A stretch of DNA of 64,000 nt, from positions 176,599 through 240,598 of the forward strand of contig NZ_JANCOC010000001.1 of the NCBI RefSeq assembly GCF_024294905.1, read 5' to 3'. Within the stretch, counting starts at the first letter, position 1. Every line of letters begins with the position of its first letter. The stretch comes from Rothia gullae (GTDB lineage: Bacteria > Actinomycetota > Actinomycetes > Actinomycetales > Micrococcaceae). Positions 33,507 through 41,479 of this stretch are shown piece after piece. A program made the position numbers and the translations under genes. Under the pieces are notes generated by a model that saw nothing but the letters and a program-made list of their open reading frames with translations, did not search any database and was not told where the DNA came from.

Positions 33507-34688
33507 TTACTTGTACTGCGCCTTCTGGAAGGACGCGCGGCGTGCCGCCTCCTCCGCATGCTTACCGGCAGGCTTGTACCCCATGGTCGTGCAGATGACG
33601 CGGCCGTCCACGAAGTACTTCGCCAACATTTCACGGTCTGCCGGCGAATCCAGTTGCGCCCAGCGTCCCTGCTCAATATTGAACGCAATCTGCGCCACCA
33701 AACAATCAATCTGGTGATCATTCAGCGAATAGTCGTGCTTGCGGCCGCCGGGGAGCAGAATCTCCAGCGTCCACTGGCTCGCATCCTTCGGGTTCAGCTT
33801 GATAGCGTCCGGGTTCTTCGGGTACACACGGAACGCGCGTACCTCAGAGTAGGGGCGGGACTTCGCCGGAAGGAGCAGACGCCCAGCCTGGAACGAATCC
33901 GGGTTGTACAGCACGTAATCGCGGCTACGCATCAGCAGTATGATGATCAGCAGAACGCCCGCCGCCAGCAAGAACCAGGATGCGTGACCGATATAGATTG
34001 CTTCCCAATCCTCATCGATGCTCCAACCCGCCAGCGAAGTCAGGAAGACCGCGGCGAGCAGGAACGCAATACCGTTGAGCACCCAGTAGACGGTGCGGTC
34101 GTCACGAATCGGCTCCACACCCGGCACGGTGCTACGCACACGGAACGGGGCGCTCAGCTTACCCAGCGTCGCCGAGTAGATGCGCGGCATGCCCAGCACA
34201 CGGTCGTCCTTGCTGTAACCACGAACTGCACGCCAGTGACGGCGGCCAATACGCGCACCCAGGTACACCATGAGGAACGGCAGAAGCAACGCAGGCAACA
34301 CAACACCGTCATACACGATGTCCCAGTACAGGGTGAAGATGGAGACCGCCACAATCCAGCCCCACAGGTACATGACCACGTGGAACCAGCCGCTAAACAC
34401 GCCGGCGCCCTCAATAGAATCCAGCTTCTTCTTCGCCTTCTTCGTGGCGCTACCCTTACGGGAGGAGCTCAGCGGCGCACCCATCGCGGTGCGTTCCGCG
34501 GTGGCGCGGCGCGCACCATCAACGGGCGAACCGGACACCTCAAGGTACAGTTCCTGAGCTTTTTCCTGCTTAATCGGCACCGGGTAGGCGATATCCACCA
34601 ACAGGCACAAGCCCAGGTACACCATGAAGGAGATCAGCCACACGTCGCGTAGCTGCTCCATGGGCAGTCCCAGAGCGCTTAGATCCAT
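33507..34688 (-). CDS. Membrane protein paralogue A, unrecognised family
   Basis: A 393-residue protein, full-length relative of B and C (shared starts M(D/E)LSALG(L/I)P, then SPVD, LLPFLMVYLGAR, YNPDSFxxGRLLLPAK, SPADREMLAKYF). About five membrane helices in the first 265 residues precede a soluble C-terminal domain. A strong AAGGAGGTGAGC site lies 5 bases before the ATG, better than those of B and C, so A may be the parent copy. It begins 33 bases downstream of hemL on the same strand and may be co-transcribed with it. Function unknown. Confidence 0.75.
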   Translation of the reverse strand: MDLSALGLPMEQLRDVWLISFMVYLGLCLLVDIAYPVPIKQEKAQELYLEVSGSPVDGARRATAERTAMGAPLSSSRKGSATKKAKKKLDSIEGAGVFSGWFHVVMYLWGWIVAVSIFTLYWDIVYDGVVLPALLLPFLMVYLGARIGRRHWRAVRGYSKDDRVLGMPRIYSATLGKLSAPFRVRSTVPGVEPIRDDRTVYWVLNGIAFLLAAVFLTSLAGWSIDEDWEAIYIGHASWFLLAAGVLLIIILLMRSRDYVLYNPDSFQAGRLLLPAKSRPYSEVRAFRVYPKNPDAIKLNPKDASQWTLEILLPGGRKHDYSLNDHQIDCLVAQIAFNIEQGRWAQLDSPADREMLAKYFVDGRVICTTMGYKPAGKHAEEAARRASFQKAQYK

Positions 34689-34720
34689 GAGCGGCTCACC
34701 TCCTTACGTCTCTCGAACCC

Positions 34721-36070
34721 TTAAGCGGACGCGGCAGCAGCAGCGGCAGCCGGAAGAGCTGAGATGATACGGTCCATCGCCTCATCGTCGTGTGCGGCAG
34801 AAACGAACCAGGCCTCGAATGCGCTCGGCGGCAGGTACACGCCGGATTCGAGCATGGAGTGGAAGAACGCGTTGTAGCGGCTGGTTGCCGAGGCCTTGAT
34901 ATCGGCGTAGTTGTGCACGCCCTCCTGAGAGGTGCCGAACGCGACCGAGAAGAGGTTACCGGCGCTCTGGATGGAGTGGTCCACGCCGGCGGCGTTGAAC
35001 GCCTCGGTCAGAGCCTGCTGCAGCTGGGCGCTACGCGAATCCAGGTGCGTATAGACAGCGGCATCAGCCAGGGTCAGGGTCGTAATGCCCGCCGCAACGG
35101 ACAGCGGGTTACCGGAGAGGGTACCCGCCTGGTAGACGGGGCCGACCGGCGCCAGGTGCTCCATGACCTCACGCTTACCGGCCAGCGCCGCGATGGGCAT
35201 ACCGCCACCAATGACCTTGCCGAACGTGAAAATATCGGGAACCCAGCCGCCATCCTCGGGAGCAGCGTAACCCCAGTAACCAGCCGAAGACACACGGAAA
35301 CCGGTCAGCACCTCATCAAAAATGACGAGCGCACCGTTCGCGTGAGCAATCTCGTGCAGGCCACGGTTGAAACCGGGCTCGGGGGTCACCACACCCATGT
35401 TGCAGGGCGCCGCCTCAGTAATAATTGCGGCAATCTGACCCTCATGGTTCGCGAACGCCTCACGTACAGCGTCCAGGTCGTTATAGGGCAGAACGATGGT
35501 CTCCGCGGCGGTTGCGGCAGTTACGCCAGCAGAACCGGGCAGCGCCAGGGTAGCCACACCCGAACCGGCCTCGGAGAGCAGCGCATCCACGTGACCGTGG
35601 TAGCAGCCCGCGAACTTAATAATCTTGTCGCGACCGGTCACACCGCGCGCCAGACGAATCGCAGTCATCGTCGCCTCAGTGCCGGTGGACACCATACGCA
35701 CCTGATCAATAGCACCGGGAATCGCCGCGTTAATACGGTTGACCACCAGCTCAGCCAGCTCAGCCTCCGGCGCGCTCGCCGCACCAAAAGACAGGCCGCG
35801 CTCAGCCGCCTGCTGAACCGCCTCAACCACCTGCGGATGCGCGTGACCCAGAATCGACGGGCCCCACGAGCAGACCAGGTCAACGTACTCGTTGCCGTCT
35901 GCATCGTACAGGTAAGCGCCCTTAGCCTTCGCGGCAAATGCGGGGGTGCCGCCCACAGAATTGAAAGCACGCACCGGGGAATTCACGCCGCCGGGAATCA
36001 CCGCGCGAGAACGCTCAAACAGCTTCTCGCTGGCTTCGTGGTGCAGCGGGTGGGTAGAGGAAGGAGTCAT
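34721..36070 (-). CDS. hemL: Glutamate-1-semialdehyde 2,1-aminomutase HemL
   Basis: PLP enzyme that makes 5-aminolevulinate from the HemA product. The protein is 449 aa. Motifs: [16 protein letters not shown] near the start, the DxD-like [26 protein letters not shown], and the PLP lysine in [15 protein letters not shown] (about K285). The start is ATG 36070 with GAAAGG 10 bases upstream; a TTG at 36088 is possible but less likely. It is on the strand opposite to hemB and separated from it by three membrane paralogues, which breaks the usual hemB-hemL adjacency. Confidence 0.94.
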   Translation of the reverse strand: MTPSSTHPLHHEASEKLFERSRAVIPGGVNSPVRAFNSVGGTPAFAAKAKGAYLYDADGNEYVDLVCSWGPSILGHAHPQVVEAVQQAAERGLSFGAASAPEAELAELVVNRINAAIPGAIDQVRMVSTGTEATMTAIRLARGVTGRDKIIKFAGCYHGHVDALLSEAGSGVATLALPGSAGVTAATAAETIVLPYNDLDAVREAFANHEGQIAAIITEAAPCNMGVVTPEPGFNRGLHEIAHANGALVIFDEVLTGFRVSSAGYWGYAAPEDGGWVPDIFTFGKVIGGGMPIAALAGKREVMEHLAPVGPVYQAGTLSGNPLSVAAGITTLTLADAAVYTHLDSRSAQLQQALTEAFNAAGVDHSIQSAGNLFSVAFGTSQEGVHNYADIKASATSRYNAFFHSMLESGVYLPPSAFEAWFVSAAHDDEAMDRIISALPAAAAAAASA

Positions 36071-36279
36071 CGTATCGGTGCCTTTCAACAGGGACGGCGA
36101 ACTAAAGAATTACAAGGGACGACGTGCAACGGGCAACGGAGCCCGCACGCTACTAGCGTCCCGTACCTAACCATCATAGGCGCTACAGAGGAACCGCAGG
36201 TGACGAGCACCTGAACGTACCGAAAGGTGACGATAAAACACAACAGACAAGTTAGGCAACAGAGAGGATGTGCAACGCG

Positions 36280-37647
36280 CTAACGCAGGTGCCGGTCAGT
36301 GTCCAGACGGTTCAACACCTGAGTGTCCTGATCGAACAGCCAGTTCTTATCAAAGAGCAGACGCACAAACGCCAGGCCCATACCCAACGCCATGAAAATC
36401 AGCATGGACTGCACAAAACCGGTCGTCGCCGAATACATGTCACCGCTAGCAAAATATGACATGGAACGGTAGAACAGCACACCCGGAACCATCGTCACCA
36501 CCGCTGGAACCGACAGGGAAATACGCGTGTACTTACGCTGATGCAGCGGCGCCACAACCTCAGCCAAAATGCCCACACCAAATACGGCAATTGTCGCCGC
36601 CATATGCGCGGGCATACCAGCCTCAACCATGTAAATACGGGCGGGGTTCGCCACCGCCGCAATCACACCACCCCACAGGCACGCCACCGGGGATGCGGCA
36701 AAAAGCATCGCGAAGCCAGCTGCCGCAACACCCGAGGAAAGCACCTGCAACACCAAATACAGGGTCGGATCCAGGTTAAGAGGCGCCGGAGTCGTCAACG
36801 GCAAATGGAACAGTGAACCCAACAGCCACACCGCAAACGACGCGCTCAGCAGCAGCAAACCCACATAGGTAAGGCGCGAAATACCCGCCAAAAAGTCCAT
36901 GCGAGAAATATCGAGCATACCCGTCACCATGGGGAAGCCCGGCACCAGGAACAGCACCGACGAAATAAAACCAACCATATGGTTCGGGCTAACCAGACCC
37001 GCCGCAACCAGTACATTAACAACCGCAATGTACAGGCCCGCCGCCAGGAAACCACACGCCATCCACGTCGCCATGTGGCTCACACCGCGCTTGAGCAGGG
37101 TCGAACGCAAATACTGGCCGGCACCCGCCGCCAAGAACACGACCGAGCACTCCACTAGACCGCCACGGTTCAGGAACGCGAACCCGACACACGCCACAGC
37201 TGACGCCAACGCCAGCATCCACGGGGTGTACAGCGGCTTCGCCGAATCGATACGGTCCAGCTCGGCGTTCGCCTCCGCAGGGGTGATCTTTTCAGGAAGC
37301 TCAGAAATGAACTTACCCAACTGATCCAGCTTATGAGCGTTAATGCCCATCGTGCGCTGCTCAGCGACCTCGGTACGGAAATTACCCTCCGTGTACGAAG
37401 AGGTCGAAATTTCGGTGAAGGTCACCTGCGCGTGATGCTCCTTCAACCCCACAGCCTTCGCCAAACGCGCCATCGACGCCTTAATACGGTACGCGCTCGC
37501 ACCCGACTTCATCAGGATACGGCCCAGGCGGAGCACCACCTGAGACTGCGCCACCAGATGCTCATGCGCCAGACGGGTAGACCCCAGATAGATACTGCGC
37601 GTATTAGTGTCAGGGTACGGCTCGGTAGTGCGGGGCTGATCATCCAT
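36280..37647 (-). CDS. thrE: Threonine/serine exporter family protein (ThrE type)
   Basis: A 455-residue membrane protein with the two ThrE halves. Residues about 30-270 hold the ThrE N domain (MKSGASAYRIKASMARLAKAVGL, TFTEIS, then four to five helices with VPGFPMVTGMLDISRMDFLAGISRL). Residues 280-430 hold the ThrE C domain (SPVACLWGGVIAAVANPARI, VPGVLFYRSMSYFASG). The family exports threonine and serine by proton motive force in corynebacteria. GGAAGG lies 8 bases before the ATG. An 11-base sequence is repeated three times in the leader (37664-37696). Confidence 0.85.
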   Translation of the reverse strand: MDDQPRTTEPYPDTNTRSIYLGSTRLAHEHLVAQSQVVLRLGRILMKSGASAYRIKASMARLAKAVGLKEHHAQVTFTEISTSSYTEGNFRTEVAEQRTMGINAHKLDQLGKFISELPEKITPAEANAELDRIDSAKPLYTPWMLALASAVACVGFAFLNRGGLVECSVVFLAAGAGQYLRSTLLKRGVSHMATWMACGFLAAGLYIAVVNVLVAAGLVSPNHMVGFISSVLFLVPGFPMVTGMLDISRMDFLAGISRLTYVGLLLLSASFAVWLLGSLFHLPLTTPAPLNLDPTLYLVLQVLSSGVAAAGFAMLFAASPVACLWGGVIAAVANPARIYMVEAGMPAHMAATIAVFGVGILAEVVAPLHQRKYTRISLSVPAVVTMVPGVLFYRSMSYFASGDMYSATTGFVQSMLIFMALGMGLAFVRLLFDKNWLFDQDTQVLNRLDTDRHLR

Positions 37648-37663
37648 GAGAGGCCTTCCGGGT

Positions 37664-37696
37664 CGTGCTATTCACGTGCTATTCACGTGCTATTCG
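37664..37696. repeat. 11-base triplet repeat in the thrE leader
   Basis: CGTGCTATTCA occurs at 37664 and 37675, and with one final change at 37686. It lies 17-49 bases before the thrE start codon, so copy number would change leader length or promoter spacing. Confidence 0.9.
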
Positions 37697-37793
37697 TGTA
37701 GGTGCGGTTACCTTCTAGCATAGGGGAGAAGCCCCTGCGGGGATAGCGTCAGCCCGTCAGTAAAGGAGAGATATGTTGGGAGGCCGGGGTGAG

Positions 37794-37820
37794 TTTAGCG
37801 GCGCAGTTTTATCGGCGCAG
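37794..37820. repeat. 14-base-period duplication over the exonuclease stop
   Basis: TTTAGCGGCGCAG (37794-37806) and TTTATCGGCGCAG (37808-37820), one change. On the minus strand both read CTGCGCCGNTAAA; the upstream copy contains the TAA stop. Confidence 0.88.
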
Positions 37821-38504
37821 GGGCCAGCGGCCGTCAATGACCTCAGATTCCTTACCCGGCTGCGTACGCAACCACGCCTGGAAGCTCGCCGCCTGCTCCG
37901 CCGCCCACTGAATCTGCTGCTCGTGCAGCTGGCGCGCATCCACGTTGAGGACCTCGGGGAATTGCTCGGTCAGCTTCACCAGCAGACGCTCCGCCGCCAG
38001 GGCATCATCAGCGGAGGTGTGCGCATTCTCCAGGGAGACACCGTACTCGGCGGCAAGAACCTCAAGAGTGCGCTTGCCGCGCTTACGCGGAATCACGTGT
38101 TTATGCAGAACGTACGGGTCGAGCACCACACCGGGCGGCAGCTCACCATTGGCAATATTGTGGCGCAGCATCTCGTGGTGCAGCACCGAAAAGTCGTAGG
38201 CGGCATTGAACGCAATAATCGGCACACCGTCAAGGTTCAGCGCACCAATCGCGCCGGCGAGCTCCCACACGACCTCACGGGCGGGACGGCCGTGCTCACG
38301 CGCGTACTCGGTCGTAATACCGTGCACGGCGGCGGCACCGGCGGGAATCTCAACGCCAGGGTCGGCAAGCCACTCGCCACGGCGCACCACATTACCCTGA
38401 GGGTCCAGCAGGATCAGGGAAGCAGTCACGATGCGGGCGGTGGTGACGTCCACACCGGTGGTTTCAAGGTCAAAAGTGGCGCGCAGGCCGTTCATCCAGG
38501 TCAT
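37809..38504 (-). CDS. DEDDh 3'-5' exonuclease (DnaQ-like)
   Basis: A 231-residue exonuclease of the DnaQ/epsilon superfamily. Motifs: ExoI FDLETTGVD (residues 11-19, D and E metal ligands), ExoII AFNAAYDFSVL (NxxxD), and ExoIII HTSADDALAA (H and D). Members proofread or act in DNA/RNA repair; this stand-alone gene is not clearly the polymerase III epsilon subunit. ATG 38504 lies 6 bases after TAGTCT, so it is probably leaderless; a second ATG three codons on is possible. It is the last host-like gene before the AT-rich defence island. Confidence 0.88.
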   Translation of the reverse strand: MTWMNGLRATFDLETTGVDVTTARIVTASLILLDPQGNVVRRGEWLADPGVEIPAGAAAVHGITTEYAREHGRPAREVVWELAGAIGALNLDGVPIIAFNAAYDFSVLHHEMLRHNIANGELPPGVVLDPYVLHKHVIPRKRGKRTLEVLAAEYGVSLENAHTSADDALAAERLLVKLTEQFPEVLNVDARQLHEQQIQWAAEQAASFQAWLRTQPGKESEVIDGRWPLRR

Positions 38505-38510
38505 GCTATA

Positions 38511-38516
38511 AGACTA
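38511..38516 (-). promoter_or_regulatory. -10 box of the exonuclease gene (leaderless)
   Basis: TAGTCT on the minus strand, spacer TATAGC, ATG at 38504. Confidence 0.6.
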
Positions 38517-38652
38517 ACCCAGCGGCGGTGTAGGCGCGCGCCCGGTCGTCACGCGGCTCCCCGACCGGTGAGCTGGAAGCTGGATATAGATATGGGACAT
38601 CCAGCAAGAGCTTGTAAGTAGGGTGCTTATCGGAACGAAGGGGAGGCTATAC

Positions 38653-38700
38653 ATGTGGTTGCTTGTGCATTCGAATACTAAGAGGATGGTGAGAATGTGA
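38653..38700 (+). CDS. Possible 15-residue peptide ahead of the island
   Basis: A strong GAAGGGGAGG lies 6 bases before an ATG that opens a 15-codon frame ending at TGA 38700. No family is recognisable at this size. It may be a leader peptide of the methyltransferase operon, or the start of a gene whose body was lost when the island entered. Confidence 0.25.
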   Translation: MWLLVHSNTKRMVRM

Positions 38701-38745
38701 TTTTCGATTCAATTAAATATATTTTTAAGTACTTTGATATTTGCA

Positions 38746-38801
38746 ATATTCGAAAATATGTGCAGCTCATAGTTATATTTTCGAATATATTAGTGTATAG
38801 T
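38746..38801 (+). promoter_or_regulatory. Methyltransferase promoter with a 14-base inverted-repeat operator
   Basis: ATATTCGAAAATAT (38746-38759) and its exact reverse complement ATATTTTCGAATAT (38775-38788) are 15 bases apart. The right arm covers the space between a -35-like TTATAT (38773-38778) and the -10 box TATAGT (38796-38801). The ATG at 38809 follows the box by 7 bases, so the message should be leaderless. This arrangement suits a repressor or autoregulation by the methyltransferase, as known for several restriction systems. Confidence 0.65.
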
Positions 38802-38808
38802 TGTGGGC

Positions 38809-39864
38809 ATGGAATTTAAGCTAGGTGAACTTTTTTGTGGCCCCGGTGGCCTTGCCATTGGCGCAACTCGCGCTTCTATCTCTGACCCCGACTGGAAGAT
38901 TGTTCACCAGTGGGCGACTGACTACGACGAAGATACTTGCAATACTTACCGCCAAAATATCTGCCCGGATCGCCCCGAATCTGTAGTACATGCAGACATC
39001 CGAGAGCTAGACTACTCCGTGCTGAAAGAGCTGGGCGATATTGATGGTCTAGCCTTCGGCTTCCCCTGCAATGACTTCTCTACTGTGGGTGAGCAGAAGG
39101 GCCTGGACGGTACTTACGGTCCGCTTTATACCTATGGAGCTAAGGCCCTGGAAATGTTCCAGCCTCTGTGGTTCCTTGCTGAGAATGTCGGCGGCCTTCG
39201 TAGCGCTAATGAGGGTAAAGCTTTTAACCAGATTCTTGAGACCTTTGAGAAGGCTGGTTACAAGCTCGTGACCAATCTCTATAAGTTTGAGGAATACGGA
39301 GTTCCCCAGGCTCGCCACCGCATTATTATCGTGGGCATTCGTAATGACCAAGATGTAGAGTTCAAGGTTCCTTCTACTGAGCCTTATCGCAATCACGATG
39401 TGTCGGCTCGTACCGCATTGGAACAGCCACCTATCACAGCTGAGATGACTGGTACCGAACTGACTAAGCAGTCGCAGGTCGTTCAGGAGCGTTTGTCATA
39501 CATCAAGCCGGGACAGAACGCTTTTACTGCGGATATTCCTGAGCATCTTCAGCTGAAGGTTAAGGGCGCGAAAATCTCTCAGATTTATAAACGTCTTCAT
39601 CCCGAGAAGCCCGCTTATACCGTAACTGGCTCTGGCGGCGGCGGTACTCACATGTACCACTGGGAAGAGAACCGAGCGCTCACTAACCGTGAGCGTGCGC
39701 GTTTGCAGACGTTCCCCGATGACTACAATTTTGCAGGTAGTAAAGAGTCTGTTCGTAAGCAGATTGGCATGGCAGTTCCTGCTGAGGGAGCCCGTGTTAT
39801 ATTTGAAGCGATTTTGAAGACTTTTAAGGGTGAAGAATATCCTTATCAGGAAGCTTCTTTCTAA
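38809..39864 (+). CDS. C5-cytosine DNA methyltransferase (type II)
   Basis: A 351-residue Dcm-type enzyme that methylates the C5 of cytosine in the restriction site. Motifs are intact: I ELFCGPGGLAIG (7-18), IV GFPCNDFS with catalytic Cys87, VI ENV (125-127), VIII QARHR (167-171), IX NRERARLQTFPDDY and X QIGMAVPAEGARV. The PCND version of motif IV is less common than PCQ. The start is ATG 38809 (7 bases after TATAGT) instead of GTG 38803. The endonuclease gene follows after 30 bases. Recognition sequence cannot be told from sequence. Confidence 0.93.
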   Translation: MEFKLGELFCGPGGLAIGATRASISDPDWKIVHQWATDYDEDTCNTYRQNICPDRPESVVHADIRELDYSVLKELGDIDGLAFGFPCNDFSTVGEQKGLDGTYGPLYTYGAKALEMFQPLWFLAENVGGLRSANEGKAFNQILETFEKAGYKLVTNLYKFEEYGVPQARHRIIIVGIRNDQDVEFKVPSTEPYRNHDVSARTALEQPPITAEMTGTELTKQSQVVQERLSYIKPGQNAFTADIPEHLQLKVKGAKISQIYKRLHPEKPAYTVTGSGGGGTHMYHWEENRALTNRERARLQTFPDDYNFAGSKESVRKQIGMAVPAEGARVIFEAILKTFKGEEYPYQEASF

Positions 39865-39894
39865 ACCTAAAGAAACTGCAAAGGAGTAGTTTTT

Positions 39895-41469
39895 ATGGCT
39901 CGTAATACGTGGTGGGTTACTAGGCCCAAGCGTGCTCTGCCCCCTGTTCCTCGTTGCCTGATGGCAATTGCCTATGAAGCTCAGGGCAAGGTCTGGAAAT
40001 CAGCCAATAAAACAATGGAACTCACTATTGAGAAGAACCTTGAATTGGCCGGTCTCAAGACAAAGGGCACACGTCGAGATCAGACGGGCGGCGGAGCCCG
40101 CACGTATCGAGCCTGGTTGAAAAGCCTCGGTCTTATCTTCATGGATAAGGGCGGAAAACTTTGGTTGACTGATGCAGGGGAGGCGCTTGTCCAGAAGGAG
40201 GCGTCTCCTCTTGCTGTCCTTAAAAAGCAGGTTTTGGAGTATCAATTCCCTAGTGCTTTTGCGCATAAGGGAATGTCATCTGTTGATACTCGTTTTAAAG
40301 TTCGTCCCTTTATCTTCCTTCTGCAACTTCTACTAGACGAGCGTCTGGAAGGCTATCTCCACGAGAAGAACGAGATTGGAAAGATTGTCATTGCGCACGG
40401 TGTATCAAATAAAGAATCGTGCGTTGATGATGTTGTAAATCGTATCCTGAAGCATCGTCGCATCGGTGACGCATCTCTGGAAGACAACTATGTTGACTTG
40501 TACGTGACGACACGTGCTGTACCTGATATCAAGAAAATTTTCTTGAATCATGGGGATATTGCAAATACCTTTGGTAACTGGCTGGGCTATACGCAGCTCA
40601 TTGAAAGGTATGACGGTGTTTGGTCTATCGCTCCTGGAGCTGAGGACGAAGCACGAGAAATTGTTGAGAAATACGTTTCTAAGCCTTTGATTGCTAAGCC
40701 GGAAGACGAGGAATACTTCCAACGCAGGTATGGTCTGCGACCTGGCAAGTTGAAAGATACCCGTCGTCTTGAAAGCTCGGGTAGCGTCTCTTCGAAGATG
40801 ATTGAGGAGAAGAATGTTCTTCTTGCTGCTGAGAAGTATGTTGCTCAGCGTTTTATCAACGGTGTAGATGAGCAACTTATCTCTGATATTTCTCTCGAAA
40901 CGGGTGTATCGCTTAAGGATACTGAACGTATCCTTTCTGCTAAGTATCCGAAGGGTCTTGTCGATTCCTTCCTCTCTGAGTATGTTCAGATGGCTTTTGA
41001 ATCTCGAGATAAGGCTACGGAGTTTGAGAAAGCAACGACTTCGATTTTTGCCGATATTTTTGGTCTTTACGCTGAACATATCGGACAGAAGGGCATTGTT
41101 CCTGACGTGGTTATTGCCTCTCGTGAAGAGGGATGGTCAGGCATCTTGGACAGTAAAGCATATGCCAAGGGATATAGCATCGGGCATGACCACCGTAACC
41201 GTATGGTTGAGTACATTGAGCGATACTCGGAGTACGGGCCTGATTTTGCGGCTCTTGCCTTCTTCTCGTACGTGGTGTCTGACTACAAGAACTCGGTAAC
41301 TCCTCAGATTCGTCTTATCTCAGAGAAATCTGGAGTTCCTGGATCTGTGATTACTGCACGCGATATTGTGCGTATGGTGGAACGCCACAAGAAGAAGCCA
41401 TATACCCATGCGGAGATTCGTGAAATTTTCTCGTTGAACCGCGCAATTACTTTTGAAGATATTGGATAG
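39895..41469 (+). CDS. Restriction endonuclease with FokI-like nuclease domain
   Basis: A 524-residue protein. The N-terminal part (1-110) looks like a winged-helix DNA reader (AYEAQGKVWKSANKTMELTIE, then YRAWLKSLGLIF, LWLTDAGEAL). Middle part 120-300 is also helical. Residues 375-500 resemble the FokI cleavage domain: FEKATTSIFADIFG, PDVVIA (D404), ILDSKAYAKGYSI (D419, K421), then RMVEYIERY. This is PD-DxK nuclease chemistry. Placing it directly behind a C5 methyltransferase makes a type II (perhaps IIS, AlwI-like) restriction enzyme likely. AAGGAG lies 10 bases before the ATG. It stops 10 bases before the SIR2 gene. Confidence 0.8.
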   Translation: MARNTWWVTRPKRALPPVPRCLMAIAYEAQGKVWKSANKTMELTIEKNLELAGLKTKGTRRDQTGGGARTYRAWLKSLGLIFMDKGGKLWLTDAGEALVQKEASPLAVLKKQVLEYQFPSAFAHKGMSSVDTRFKVRPFIFLLQLLLDERLEGYLHEKNEIGKIVIAHGVSNKESCVDDVVNRILKHRRIGDASLEDNYVDLYVTTRAVPDIKKIFLNHGDIANTFGNWLGYTQLIERYDGVWSIAPGAEDEAREIVEKYVSKPLIAKPEDEEYFQRRYGLRPGKLKDTRRLESSGSVSSKMIEEKNVLLAAEKYVAQRFINGVDEQLISDISLETGVSLKDTERILSAKYPKGLVDSFLSEYVQMAFESRDKATEFEKATTSIFADIFGLYAEHIGQKGIVPDVVIASREEGWSGILDSKAYAKGYSIGHDHRNRMVEYIERYSEYGPDFAALAFFSYVVSDYKNSVTPQIRLISEKSGVPGSVITARDIVRMVERHKKKPYTHAEIREIFSLNRAITFEDIG

Positions 41470-41479
41470 GAAGGCTGTC

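Noticed and set aside
34790..36214. 474-codon open frame opposite hemL
   Set aside because: Complementary shadow of hemL; no initiation signal and no recognisable domain.
37773..38621. Plus-strand frame with AAAGGAGAG before its ATG, antisense to the exonuclease
   Set aside because: The ribosome site is good, but the protein is a shadow of the DEDDh exonuclease, whose motifs are intact. It might be a relic of a lost gene start, but this cannot be shown.
41453..41479. Earlier start for the SIR2 gene
   Set aside because: The extension lies inside the endonuclease 3' end and lacks a ribosome site; AGGAAGG supports ATG 41480.
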